DNA from: Actinernus sp. WN-2022
Lineage: Eukaryota; Cnidaria; Anthozoa; Actiniaria; Actinernidae
Direction of reading: 5' to 3'
Assembly: GCA_030867875.1 (NCBI GenBank)
Contig: JAOWCC010000577.1
Span: 145,878,344-145,942,343 of the forward strand
DNA length: 64,000 nucleotides
Notes under the pieces: model-generated
What the model saw: the letters and a program-made list of their open reading frames with translations, nothing else
What the model was told of the DNA's origin: nothing
The model's database searches: none
Translations under genes and position numbers: made by a program
Shown: one piece after another, positions 40,905 through 51,857 of the stretch
Layout: every line of letters begins with the position of its first letter
How positions within the stretch are numbered: position 1 is the stretch's first letter

Positions 40905-41126
40905 TTACCCACTAACCCTACAACCGTATATATCATGCTGTTTTGGTGTCAAGTGGGTCATGAAGGAATCCTTCTTCTGATTCGATAAATAAGTTATCGC
41001 ATGACACAGCGCCTTGTGTGTTGGCCAGTGGTGCTCTTGACACTTCCTAGCGCAATACACAACGGACTTGCAGTCCTTGCATTGCTGAAACTTATTTTTC
41101 CCGGATTCCGCCCGCAGCCATTGCAT
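40905..41126 (-). pseudogene. MYND-like zinc finger in the gag region
   Basis: The frame reads CKDCKSVVYCARKCQEHHWP then THKALCH, which matches the MYND pattern C-x2-C...(Y)C-x3-C-x7-H-x3-C. The first cysteine pair (CNGCGRNPGK) is present but one frame over; the shift falls at an A-run (GGGAAAAATAAG). MYND fingers bind proline-rich peptides in host proteins; finding one fused to gag is unusual, though plausible for cnidarian elements. Confidence 0.6.
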
Positions 41127-41193
41127 AGGAGAGACTTTTCACTTGTAGATACGGCTACTCCCTGTCCCTTGGGAATAGCCGACGCTCGTTTCC

Positions 41194-41991
41194 CTACGAG
41201 TTGTCGTCGCTATTTGACGGGCGGTCATAGGCGTAGTGACCCATGCCTTCGCAGGAGTAGCAGTGGCGACATTGTTCCGCAATGCTCTGTTCTCTGCAAT
41301 TCGCGCATCCTCCCATGCATGCTACCTCGGATGGGATTATACCGCCCACGATCCGACCACCATACCCACGAGAGGAGCCTCGTCCCGTGGCCCCGGGTGT
41401 GTTTTCCCTTTCTCTGATACTAACTTTCTCTTTTAGACTATGGAGCTGGCTTTTAATTTCCCGAATCTCAGCCAAACGTCCATGGCTTACGCTACTATTT
41501 ACGTCTTTTCTCGGTTGTGATACCCCCTCTTCCCCTTCACAAGAGTGCACTCTAGCGGTTTTCTGTTTTTCACTTCCAAGTTTAGCTTGGCGTTCTGCCT
41601 GATCTGACGCGAGTTCATTAACAGATACACCAAGAGACCAGAGCGTTGGCCTCAGGTTCGTTGCGAGTATATCATCTCGTAACCCTGTTTCTAATGCTTT
41701 TAAGAGGGTATTCTGTATCAGCTGAGTACCGTAGCTAACCTCGCAGTCAGCTTCCTGGCTGGCAAAATTAACTTTATTCCTTAGGTCTAAAGAGCGCAGT
41801 AGAAATTGCTGGGGCGTTTCCTTGGGATTTTGACATGTTGTCGCTAGATGTTGGTATAACTCAGAGGGTGATTTTTCGCGGTAATGTACTCGCAGGATTT
41901 TTCTTATCTTGGCGAGAGATAGATCACGTAGAGTCTCCACATAGCTCCTTAGACTACTATGTGGGGATATTACACGGATAATTGCATCCAC
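41194..41991 (-). pseudogene. Gag, C-terminal part with degenerate zinc knuckle
   Basis: 265 codons. The first half resembles a gag capsid: SPSELYQHLATTCQNPKETP, QQFLLRSLDLRNKV. The middle is charged and coiled (QLHSLKEKVSIRERE). The end is a CCHC-like knuckle, CYSCEGMGHYAYDRP, whose last cysteine is replaced by Arg, plus an upstream CANC...CRHC cluster. It overlaps and is frame-shifted from the N-terminal part. Confidence 0.68.
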
Positions 41992-42568
41992 TATCTCTTC
42001 CTCCTTGTATTTTACTTTTTAAACCCGAATCTATTTGATGTGTCAGAGAGACAAAAGTAAATTTGTCTCTCTGGCAGGGTTCACCTATTTGACCGGAGAT
42101 CTTGAATTCACGGCGGAACATAGATGGTACGCGCTCTGCCGTTAGGCTCTTGGAGTGTGTTATCTTAGCTTCCTCGACTTTATTATCTGAGTTGACTTTA
42201 GCGTTTGCTTTCACGTCGGACAATTTTGCCAAAATACTATCCATTTCTTCTTCATGTTTGGATTTAAGTTTTTTGTTTTTCACCGTCTCATCCAATTGCT
42301 TTTCCTTCTCTTTCATCACCTCTGTTTCATCCTCAAGCGGTGGGACACTTCCGTTTATGTAAGCGATTATCTGCTTTAGGCACGTGGTCGCCGAGTCTTC
42401 GTTATTCTCTATCTTTTCCTCTATTCCTTTTCCAATAATTTTGATTGTCTGTATTTTAGTCTTCCCAGTCAAGTCTGTGCTTATCTCTAAAAGTTCCGCT
42501 ATTTCGGTCAGCCCGCTTTCATTATGTTCATACAATCCTGCTTCCACTTCAAGCTGTAGTTGCTCCAT
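41957..42568 (-). pseudogene. Gag, N-terminal part
   Basis: 203 codons starting MEQLQLEVEAGLYEHNESGL, highly charged and helical (KEKEKQLDETVKNKKLKSKH), consistent with a gag matrix/coiled-coil region. The frame slips near 41985, where the next frame (AIIRVISPHSSLRSYVETL) takes over. Confidence 0.62.
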
Positions 42569-42753
42569 ATTGTATCGCGCAATAACAACCCAAATATTTT
42601 AAATATGTATATACGGAAATTACACTCAATTATACCCGGTCTCTATTATATTTTCACAACTGGCATGTGAATTAAATTTCACCTTTACATTAGAAGCTAT
42701 CGTTCTTTTTTAACTGGCATCTGACTGTTCTGATCAAGAGGTTGTTTACGATT

Positions 42754-43817
42754 TACTTCAATCTGGTACCCAGACCCCATTTGTTTCTTACTGCGCATGC
42801 TCGACGAAAAAATAGGGCTCTGGAATAATCCGATTCCGGAAGTCCGGAAGTCCGCGAATCACGCACTTCCGTTGACTCTGCGCATGCTTATCATTACGTC
42901 ATCATGAGAAGTCGTTTCTTCGGGTTCGATTCTCGCACAGCGCCTCAGGCCTAGGTTTTGGTTTGGGCGTTCACCCGGTATCTTGATAGTGATCTTTTGC
43001 TTGCTAGTGTCAGGGCAAGCCTTAGGGAGTCTCTTTCATCTTCTGCCGTTTTTAGGTTGGATTTTAAGGCTTGATTTTCATGCATTTGGCTCCATCGTGC
43101 GATGGATATCAGACATCACAGATTCCTGAGTGCACAAGAGGATTCATGGGGATCGAAAACTCGCTGAAATCGCCTTACCTGAGCCAGATGACCACACAAA
43201 CAGCAACTGAATACACGGTAGAAGGAAGTCAAGGCATTTTTACTTACGATTCTTTCGTATTTTAGCTCCTTGAAAGCTGGAGTCCGTTACATTCCCATAC
43301 AAACGCTTATATTTAAGCGATCAGCGCCTGTTCACAAGTTTACGAAATCGGAAAACGCCACTTCTGCCTATAGAGCACTTACGAACATTGTTGTTAATAT
43401 GGGAATGTAAGTATTACCTATCTGTTACGGTAAATCCCTCGGCTATATCCAGTTGAGTTCGATTTTCGAATTCTGAGAATTCATGTACTGTGTGCGATGT
43501 GTGTTGCGATGAAGTGATATGAACTCTCGAGTGGATACAAGCAAATATCTAAGAATCCACGATTTTTTTTAGCGGCATCCTTTTAGATAAAATCCAACCG
43601 TTTTTAGCGTTTAGATAACCCGGCCCTAATTTCCAATGCCTTTGTCCAAATAAATCAACCCTCCAGCAATGCTTTATGTTTGACTTCCGGTGAAATTGCA
43701 TTGTTCAGAACAGCCAATCAGAATATACGAAAATCGGATTATTCCAGAGCCCTATTTTTTCGTCGAGCATGCGCAGTAAGAAGTAAATGGGGTCTGGGTA
43801 CGAGATTGGATTTACTT
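42754..43817. mobile_element. About 1.06-kb foldback in the LTR element leader
   Basis: The arms contain GTACCCAGACCCCATTTG, CTTACTGCGCATGCTCGACG and ATAGGGCTCTGGAATAATCC on the left, and their complements on the right, about 80 bp each. A second internal pair (TTACATTCCCATA...TATGGGAATGTAAG, 43287-43409) lies inside. No transposase is seen. Confidence 0.75.
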
Positions 43818-44104
43818 GTACACGAGTAATTTAATACACTGAAAAATCTTGAACGAGTGCTCTCGATCGAGTGTTCTCGGTTTCAGCTTTTCTTTCTTCT
43901 AGGCCAAATTGCCAACTGGTACTTACCTCAGACTCTTTACCTCCACTTTAAACCGACCGGTAAAGTGAACATATAAATCTGCATGTCCCCAGCTACCATA
44001 ATTCTAGAACCATACAGTATTTGATCTCTAACATGTCTTCCACGCGGTCGGTTCAATCGCTTCACCCTTGGTCTCTGGTTTTCACATCAAAACCCCTTCA
44101 TAGT

Positions 44105-44122
44105 GTCCTGGCAGGGTCGCCA
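44105..44122 (-). other. Primer-binding-like site
   Basis: On the minus strand, four bases after the end of the 5' LTR, stands TGGCGACCCTGCCAGGAC. It starts with TGG, as expected for a site complementary to a tRNA 3' CCA end. I cannot name the tRNA with confidence. Confidence 0.55.
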
Positions 44123-44125
44123 AAA

Positions 44126-44305
44126 TGTTTCAGGTCCCCGTACTCGTATCGCGTAAGGGATTGCGTAGTTAAGCTCTAGATCGTATTCACAAGACTCAGC
44201 TAACGTTTATTCCACGCACGATTCTCTTTACATCTTATTTACTCATTCCTCTCAGTTCTCTTGCCTTCTTTGATTACAGTTCAGTATTGCATTACTAATA
44301 ATTAC
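44126..44305 (-). repeat. 5' LTR, outer end replaced
   Basis: It matches the 3' LTR from CAGGTCCCCGTACTCGTATC through ATTACTAATAATTAC. Beyond 44305 the similarity stops and the repeat also found at 32928 begins, apart from the short shared CTGCAGGCCGTA at about 44336. Confidence 0.78.
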
Positions 44306-45100
44306 TCGGGCTGCCTGTGGCAGCACCGAGTCGTAATCTGCAGGCCGTAAATGTTTTTTGTTCCGTGCAGCAAAATTTCTGCGCATGCGTTCAATTATGC
44401 ATTAATAGCGCTGCGCGTGAGTGACGTCACGAAAATTAAGACCCCCCGCATGACTCAGACAAACAAACCACTTTTCGCGTTAGAACATACAAGAATTAAC
44501 CAGCACTTCAGTTCGTCGTCTGACTATTCTACCAAAAATGACGGCTTTCCTGCATTATATTCCGAAAGAGAACCTGATGATTGTACTGTCGAACAGCTTA
44601 AACGTTGGCTAAAATACAGAGGATTGAAACAAAGCGACAAACGGCAATCTTATCAAGTGAGGTGCAAAGATGGCGCGAAATATAGTGTTTGTATGGGAAT
44701 CCGATGCCAAATAATTTCCGTAAAATCGAATTTCTGAACTATTCACTGCCTACAAACTTTAGATACCAGGTAAGAGATTAACTGATCAAAATTTGAGGGA
44801 TGTAGTTATACTGGGAAGCGTGCAATCGTGTTTTCAGTTTCCCATACATTTCGGCTGTTTAAAACAACGAGTCAAAGTCCGCAGGAAATTTTACAAAGGT
44901 ATAGAAAACTGAAAACACGATTGCACGCTTCCCAGCACAGCTACATCCTTCAAATTTTTATCAGTTAATCTTTTACCTGGTATCTTAAGTTTGCTGACAG
45001 TGAATATTTCAGACACTCGATTTTACGGAAATTATTTGGCGTCTGATTCCCATACAAACACTGTATTTCGCGCCATGTTTGTTGTCTGACCCTTGCGGTG
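44306..45100. repeat. Palindromic block with SAP-like coding remnants in both arms
   Basis: The inner arms are GAAGCGTGCAATCGTGTTTT and AAAACACGATTGCACGCTTC (about 44815-44960). Outer arms pair TTAACTGATCAAAA...TTTTTATCAGTTAA, and further out GTATGGGAATCCGATGCC with its complement near 45045. The left outer arm has the frame 44351-44737 with DDCTVEQLKRWLKYRGLKQS, which looks like a SAP DNA-binding motif; the right arm has a partial counterpart (SGTRPTARV). A related copy of the outer sequence is at 53170-53290. Confidence 0.6.
44497..44700 (+). pseudogene. SAP-motif-like fragment
   Basis: The frame contains EPDDCTVEQLKRWLKYRGLK, matching the helix-turn-helix SAP pattern (L...L...LK.RGLK.SG.K..L). 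SAP motifs bind AT-rich DNA and occur in host chromatin proteins and in transposon proteins. After QSDKRQS the pattern decays. It is probably an element remnant. Confidence 0.45.
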
Positions 45101-45188
45101 GGTCTCGTGCCAGACAATCTATTTTTAGAAACTGTGCGCAGCGCTATTGACCTCGTGGCGCTGATAGATTTCGCCATCGGACGGTATT

Positions 45189-45755
45189 CTTGTTTGAGGT
45201 ACATTTCCTAGGTTTTATGCCACATCTCATTTTACTCTCGGTCATAATACATACCAGCGCAAACACCGTGATCTGTAGGCCAACACTGAAATAATTTTGG
45301 GCGTGTTTTTGGCTGTCGCTCGCCAACACGAAGCCAGAAATACCCCGGAGAAATAAACACTCAGCACCGAATAATTTATGATGAGCGAAGTAATATTCAA
45401 CTCTCAAGGTAAACTTAAACAAGAATCCTCTCACGGCCGAGGTTTTGTTTCGAGAAATTAAAGGTTTCCAACAGTTCCCTTTATAGTTCTGTAATATAAT
45501 GAGCAGTTTTGGGAAGGAGGGTAAAAAGCTTTTAAATATAGATAACCAACAGGCATTTCAGTTAATAAATACCAATATGGACGCGATCAGCGAGCTGCGA
45601 TAAAGAGCCGCAGGGCTGAAAGAACAGTAGAGAAATATAGTGATAGCTCCATCATAGGTGGACAGGATATACAACTTATAATATGGGACAAATATAAACA
45701 TACATTTGAGACACTCATCTATTAGTACTCTGAACCTGGAGAACAGCAGACTAAA
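45189..45755. repeat. Duplicated block, copy 2
   Basis: Counterpart of 33236-33960, shortened by small deletions. It leads to the MITE at 45759 and the second ZMYM-like exon copy, in the same order as copy 1. Confidence 0.72.
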
Positions 45756-45758
45756 TCT

Positions 45759-46072
45759 TCCCTGCTAGCAGAGGTCTCTCTCTGTCTTGGTAAAATGGAA
45801 GGCGAGGGAGAGACCTCTGCCGACATCCGACGCTTTCTCTGTCGCGCATGCGTGAAGTTTCCTTGGCAACAAGTGACGCGTCTCACGTGTACTTATAGCG
45901 CACGAAACAACTGTAACAAACAACTGACGCGTACAGCTATTTCCGGTAAAACGTGTTTTCGAAACTGGTTTGACTCGTCCATGAATGTGGACGGCAAGCG
46001 TCGGATGTCGGCAGAGGTCTCTCCCTCGCCTTCCATTTTACCAAGACAGAGAGAGACCTCTGCTAGCAGGGA
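45759..46072. mobile_element. MITE with about 80-bp arms
   Basis: Ends TCCCTGCTAGCAGAGGTCTC and GAGACCTCTGCTAGCAGGGA; the arms pair over about 80 bases, including GGTAAAATGGAAGGCGAGGG. It is flanked by ATCT on both sides (AAATCT|...|ATCTAG). Frames reading across it on both strands are arm artefacts. Confidence 0.85.
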
Positions 46073-46395
46073 ATCTAGAATCCAACGCCGCTCTAAAATC
46101 AGCAAAACGAAAGTCTGCTTTTGAAAGAATATTGATGTCTCCCTTCAATTCCCAAATCTTCTTTGACGCGACGACTCATTACAACCACATGCGAGGTAAT
46201 AGAGCGTGGAAGAAGGAAGTCATCACGGTCTTCCTTGCGTACTTTTACAATGAATATTGCAAGCCAAACACTAAACTCTTCTGGGCTTGACGTTCCAAAC
46301 TCGGCAATTTGAGGGTATCTTCCCAAGGAAGTATCGACAGCTTTCCGCCATTTTGCATTTAAAGTTTCTTCAGCTGGTAGTTCGCACGCCAACAC
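46073..46395 (-). pseudogene. ZMYM/QRICH1-like exon fragment, copy 2
   Basis: The best-preserved copy: one frame (46395-46099) reads LACELPAEETLNAKWRKAVD, GRYPQIAEFGTSSPEEFSVW, LAIFIVKVRKEDRDDF and RRVKEDLGIEGR, ending in SFKSRLSF. The 3' end of the exon, including the donor, has been replaced by the MITE at 45759-46072. The family call is the same as for copy 1. Confidence 0.45.
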
Positions 46396-46740
46396 CTCTT
46401 GGATATGTTGTCAAAGGATGTGCGATACTTCTGTAATGCTTAACTGATCAAAGTATTTTGAAACCTGATAAAAGCAGGCCTCTATCGGTTTGTCTGCACT
46501 GAGTAGATTAGAGCTGCTAGTTACAAGTATTAACAATGATCGAAGCACCAAAATAATCACTGACGTCATAAGTAGTTATGGCTGAACGAGACGAGTTAAT
46601 CAGTTTGTTATTGAACTTGCTTGACGAAGTGCTTGCATAAATGCCCAAGAAATATTATAAAAACGGCCATATTATAAACATCTTATAAACCGAGCTCGGT
46701 TGGTATATACAGGAAATTTTTGACCTTCTTCCTGTACAGA
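46352..46740. promoter_or_regulatory. Shared upstream block, copy 3 (upstream of receptor 3)
   Basis: It matches 26908-27290, again with CACTGACGTCATAAGTAG, ATCAGTTTGTTATTGAAC and CCATATTATAAACATC. Here the minus-strand neighbour is the ZMYM-like exon rather than a receptor. Confidence 0.5.
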
Positions 46741-46958
46741 CTCAGTTAGTATTTTCCTATACAGACATCCTGCTCTGTTTATACTAAAACTAAATACAAC
46801 TAGTACAGGTGCAAATAAGTAAACGAGAAATAAATAAATGGTCAGCAGGTCCTGCGGCTATTTGAAGATTTTGTACTTGTACTTTAATTTACTCTGAAAA
46901 CAATATTATGTACATTATCATCGATTAAGTCTACAAAGCAAACTCCAGTTTTACTTAA

Positions 46959-47502
46959 AGTGCGTATAAGCCCTGGCTAATTATATTTCTTACGAAGAGA
47001 CTAGAGGCCATAGACAAAGGATTCCGAAATTTAAAAAGTTGATTTGATTTATTTGTCATGGTGTATTGGCCTTTCAAAGTTGCCCCAAAAACATGTCTTG
47101 GGTTGCCTGTGGACGAAACAAGCGCGCTAGAGCCCTTTACAAAATTGGCACTGGATCTAGTTTGACGTCATCAACAGAACACGCTCGATGCGCCATTGCA
47201 TCCAAGGCCTTGCCGAATTAAGCTTTTCGAAACGTTTAGCGCGATATTATCATCTTTCTAGGTTATCTATTCAATTATTTTGCAAATAAGCCAACGTTTT
47301 AAACCCGCGAAGAGACGAGTTCTGTTGATGACGTCACGTTTTATTCTCGTCCTAGTCCCCGAAGGTGCGCGGAAATTATTCTACATTTGCAAGTTTAGTC
47401 GCTAAAAAAATTATGAAAACATTTTTATTTAAAGAAATCGTTTCGACCTTTTAAGGTCTAAGCTTTCAAAAAAAGCATAACTGGCCAGGGCTTATATGCA
47501 CT
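46959..47502. mobile_element. TTAA-flanked MITE present only upstream of receptor 3
   Basis: Ends AGTGCGTATAAGCCCTGGC and GCCAGGGCTTATATGCACT, flanked by TTAA (46955-46958 and 47503-47506). The receptor 2 block (about 27494-27515) lacks it. Kolobok-like by target and end type. Confidence 0.82.
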
Positions 47503-48019
47503 TTAAGTTGTTTTAAGGTTAATAATTCATGTATCATAGCATCAGTACGTGGCAATATAAAAAGTCCTGAAACACCCAGAACGGCAACCTAACAATCACT
47601 CGTATGCATAAGCTTACATAAAAAAGCATTTTGAACATTATAATTGTGGTTAACATGGGTCCCCTTATTGGCGAGATAATATTTCCCCATTGTATAGCAA
47701 ACAATATAATTAAATGCACGGTCGTGAATACAATGGCCTGGAAACGTAACTTATTCAATGAAGCGTCAATGAAGTACTCAGGAGTTAGTGATTGCATGCA
47801 AGTATGTATTAAACCTTCCGCTTGCATGCACCTGTGTTCATTAGTTATAAACAGGCAGTGACGCGGAGGTTATTGGGATAAATATTGAGATACTAATGAA
47901 GAACATCGCTTCTAAAGAGCTTTACAAATCAATATCTGTCGTAGTAAAGGAAGAAACTCATCCCCAGCTGAAACTCCAGCGACAAACTTGTTACGTGCCC
48001 TAAAAACCCGGCCCTCGTA

Positions 48020-49084
48020 ATGGCGGCGATTTATGGTGATGGCGCTAATATTTGGAACAAATCCAGTCGTGATACCATGAAAGCATTACAGCAAACTATA
48101 CAGCAAAATACCACTATGAGCTTGGTCATAGGAATCGTCATGGTAGTAACAACCCCCATTATTGTCCTCGCCAACGGAACAGTCATCATTGCAATTTGGA
48201 AAGATCCGTTTAAGCAACTTCGTAAAAGACCATCGAATATTCTCATCACAAGCATGGCCTTCAGTGATTTACTGGTTGGACTTGTCTACTGCCCATTGCA
48301 GGCGTTTATCTTCATTACCTTGAGAATGGGTTATGAAGTGATGAACTACATTGCAGCGGCATTTTCATTTGCTGGTGGTTTCTTGATATTAGTGTCCGTT
48401 TTTCATATCATTGCATTAATGTTCGATCGGTGTATTGCTCTGGCTGGTCCACTGAGCTACCCCTCGCGAGTGACACGAAAACGTACGCTGGTTACTATTG
48501 CAGTTATCTGGTTCTACTCTTTGACTATTGGGTTTATACGGGCTCTATTTTTCCGATATTACTACATCACTTCTATTCTATACATCGCCCATATTAATGT
48601 TGCCGGGATTGCTTCAACGTTGTTAAGCTGTATAATCATATTTAGTGTAAAGAAGCACAACAAACAGCTTCTACAGAATCAGGAGTTGACTCAGAGCGAC
48701 AAGACAGCGAAGGCTTTAGGAAAACGGGAAAGAAAACTGGCTAAATCATTGTTAGTAATAATGTTGGCTTTTAAGATTTGTTTTTTGCCGTTTGTTATCT
48801 CCTCGACTTTATTTATAGTATGTAGTCAATGTTACTCGAATTTGCATGTTTTGATGGTGTTTCACTGCATATCGTATGTTTTAATCGGTGTTAACTCATG
48901 CGTTAATCCATTTCTTTATGCATTTCAACTTCCTAACTTTAAAAAGCCAATGCTAATGATATGTAAGAAAGTTTGGTGTTGCTTTAAAAGGCCTTCATCT
49001 GAAAGAGCTGTTAAGAATTCCAATTCGCTTCCAAACGTCGACAGAAAAAGCAACGAAAATAAATCAGAGGACACTAAGCTTTGA
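48020..49084 (+). CDS. Class A (rhodopsin-like) GPCR, receptor 3
   Basis: Intronless, 354 codons, same length as receptor 2 with 22 amino-acid differences. All landmarks are kept: N52, D83, DRC (136-138), W164, FKICFLP and NPFLY. Differences include C143G right after the DRC motif, Y96F/L98F/V99I in helix 2 and I44T/A45T in helix 1. Eighteen of the 22 differences fall in the first 143 residues. The function by family is ligand-triggered G-protein signalling at the plasma membrane; ligand unknown. It is a recent duplicate of receptor 2 together with several kb of flank on each side. Confidence 0.92.
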   Translation: MAAIYGDGANIWNKSSRDTMKALQQTIQQNTTMSLVIGIVMVVTTPIIVLANGTVIIAIWKDPFKQLRKRPSNILITSMAFSDLLVGLVYCPLQAFIFITLRMGYEVMNYIAAAFSFAGGFLILVSVFHIIALMFDRCIALAGPLSYPSRVTRKRTLVTIAVIWFYSLTIGFIRALFFRYYYITSILYIAHINVAGIASTLLSCIIIFSVKKHNKQLLQNQELTQSDKTAKALGKRERKLAKSLLVIMLAFKICFLPFVISSTLFIVCSQCYSNLHVLMVFHCISYVLIGVNSCVNPFLYAFQLPNFKKPMLMICKKVWCCFKRPSSERAVKNSNSLPNVDRKSNENKSEDTKL

Positions 49085-51857
49085 AAGCCTTCTTAGAGTG
49101 TTGTTTTTCCTCGTTTATACTGCACTTAAACTGTTGTCGTAACATTCAAATCCAGTTGTAGTGATGCCTAAAGTTTCATTGAAATCATTTAAGCCGAATG
49201 ATGAATCAACTAATCATAGGATAAGACAGTGCGTAATCATGTAAATAGTGTAAGTAATAGATACAGAATGAGTGGTTGTGCTTTATCGGAGTTTGTAAAT
49301 CCGATAAAGTACGGACACGAATTCTGTATCTAAAGTCTAGATGTAGAGTTTTCAGGTATTTTGGCGATACGTCTTATTTTGGCCAAGAAAATCGAACCAA
49401 TATTTATGTAAATCAGGACGAAATCGCTCTTGTGGGAGTACGTGTTTACAACCTGGTGTGAAATTTTGAGTTCGGCGCTAAGTTTGCGTAACGGACATGC
49501 GCAGTGTGTGCAAAACCACATACCACATTGGTGAGACGGTCTGTATGCATCGAGACAGGAATTTTACCGTAATTTTTTTGCCACCAGAAGAGGAAGTCAG
49601 TCTCCAAATCTTCAGTAAATTTATTAGTACCTAAACGTGCGCACGTCTTCCCCTTCAAACAGAAAGTTCAATTCCGGTATAAAATGGTCATCGCCAGGCC
49701 ACTGAAACCTTAGTTGTCACTCAGCCTTTGTCGAATGAACATGATGTGATGCTCCGCTTGAGTGCTCTCTACTGATTGCTTAGCGAGCGAAATTCAAATC
49801 AAACACATAGATGTTTAACTTGAGAGTAAGGGCTACAAGAGTTCATAAACGGCCACAAAAACCGCCTAAAGGCTGTCATAAACAACTATCTTCCCTCTGT
49901 TCACTTTTCGATGGCTTGTTTCATTTTAAACTCTCAATATTTCGCATTTAAACAGGAGAGGCTGCTCGCCTACGTACGCGATAGTTCTTCACTTGCTATG
50001 TAATTTGAATTTCAAATTTCGAGTTCGCCATGCGTGAAAAGCTTACCGGCCATTTATACCGGAACTTCTTTTTTATCTCTCTATATTTTTTAATTTAAAC
50101 ATATAATGTCCTAGTGTTTGCCTCAAGAGCACCATGTGCTCACCTAGGAAGCTCACACTACCGTTACAATTACAAGTTTTACAGCGAAAAAGATAGAGAA
50201 AAAGGAAACGACTTATAATAATGATAGATAAAGCAAGGAAACAGAAAGCACGAACAATAGATCGCAATAAGTAAATAATAAAAATAATATGTCAAATTAT
50301 ATTGTGATAATTAGAAAAACTTACAGGGACCAAAAACAATACTTTTTCATAACTATAAAATTGATAATACTACTCTAAAGCCAGTTAAATTAATCAAAGC
50401 GCTTTGTTTCAATAATATAAAACTATATTGCTGTAATATTTTTATTACTGCTCAATTCATAAGAGGCATGGAGTAGTATGTTCACTTTTATACTATCCGA
50501 TGTAACTTGCCAGTGAGGGATTAAAAGTGCAACGGAGGCAAATAACGTATGACGCAAATAACGTATGACGCACTGCGGCATATAGAGGACAATCGAATAA
50601 ATAGTGTTTAACAGTTTTCTTGGCAAATCCGCAGAGACAAAAAGCTGTTGGTGCACAATTAATTTTAAATAGGTTATCATTTAAAGCAGAGTTACCTAAT
50701 CTTAAGCGAGTGTGACATATTGATGCAAATCTAGTAACTGAAAAATCGTAGTCTGCCGGTCATAATCATTACTACTAAAGCTTTCCTTTAGAGCTTTCTT
50801 ACAACCAGGTAATTGCGGTATGCTTGCTACAGTTGGACTTAAATCGACACTGCCTGTCTGTACATATGCAGTGGTAACATTATAAATAGTTAACTATAAT
50901 TATATATTATATTAATAGCTATATTATATCACCCAGCTAGATTAGCTTATAGGTTATTCTGGGTGACAATAGACCTTTCCCGCGTTCAATCGAACAATGG
51001 AACAATTGGTCGACATTGCGTTAGACACAAATACAGTAAATGTACGAAAATATCTACTCCAACCTCGAGTTGGTGCCATTGTTCGTAGCCATTGGAGCGG
51101 AATGGGAGAAAGGTCTATGGCGTATATCTGTTTTGTAATGTTCATTTTTATAATTATTGTAATTTATAACCCAAGGTAATAAACTGCTGTCATTGTTGGT
51201 TGAGAGATCTCCCCCGGTTGCATACTGAACTGTTTAATAAAACATCAGCGTCGATCACTATTACAGACACTGATGTTAACGTTCAATGAATCATAGGGAG
51301 CATTTCAGCTCTCAGATTCCAGAGTCCTCGGATTTTGAAGCGTAGACGAGTATTCGACGGTGGTTTCAAAGTACGTCACGTGGTACAAATGGAGGCCGGC
51401 CTCTGATTGGTAGTTGCTTTCATGAATAATTCATGAGTAGTACAAATTCCCGTCGAATCCGGTGACTCGTACATGAAACATTACTTAGAAAATATTGACT
51501 TCAAAACATTAAGCAAATATAAACCCTTTACTACGTAACCTTAAAATAGACATTGTTTGTGTTACTAATTTCATATTCCAACTGCTCGATTTACGTATTA
51601 GTTTTTACTAATCCATGACAAAATAATGAACGCCCTGCTAATTGCGATAACGATATGTCAAACCGTTGAGCAGGCATAAGAATTAAAAAAAAAGTTCTTA
51701 ATTGTAATGTTTCATCCATTTTATTGAATTGTTAGTTATTTCGGATCCGGCGTCGTTCGATTAGGGTTCTTATTTTGTTTTCCCAGCTGATTACTCCATC
51801 GGCTGTCTTTTTTTTATGTAGAAAAAGGGGGTTCGGTCAGGTGCCAGCCATAAACGG
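49085..51857. repeat. Downstream block of receptor 3
   Basis: Counterpart of 29227-31575. Segment 50085-50848 is an insertion here. It keeps TACCGGCCATTTATACCGGA and the CATCAGCGTCGATCACTATT segment. No separate gene is seen. Confidence 0.75.
50085..50848 (-). mobile_element. LINE 3' fragment inserted after the receptor duplication
   Basis: On the minus strand a frame near 50700-50423 reads, with a short break, FAKKTVKHYLF...VRHTLFASVALLIPHWQVTS and ELSSNKNITAI, the C-terminal cysteine/histidine region of a LINE protein. A 15-bp duplication (AACGTATGACGC twice near 50545) causes the break. The receptor 2 block lacks it. Confidence 0.65.

Larger units (their letters stand above)
39259..44305 (-). 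mobile_element. LTR retrotransposon (gypsy-like) with gag, MYND-like finger and protease, no RT
   Basis: On the minus strand: 5' LTR (44305-44126, outer end altered), primer-binding-like site, leader with a foldback, gag (42568-41194 with a frameshift), MYND-like region (41126-40905), aspartic protease (about 40556-40350), a post-protease region (to 39753), a purine-rich tract and the 3' LTR (39532-39259). Reverse transcriptase, RNase H and integrase, which should follow the protease, are absent. So the copy is internally deleted or belongs to a non-autonomous family. Two MITE-like elements have inserted in it. Confidence 0.78.

Noticed and set aside
41001..41602. Plus-strand frames opposite the gag region
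   Set aside because: Shadows of the minus-strand gag and MYND reading, which carries recognisable motifs.
45795..46124. 109-aa plus-strand frame and its minus-strand counterpart
   Set aside because: Both are readings of the arms of the MITE at 45759-46072.
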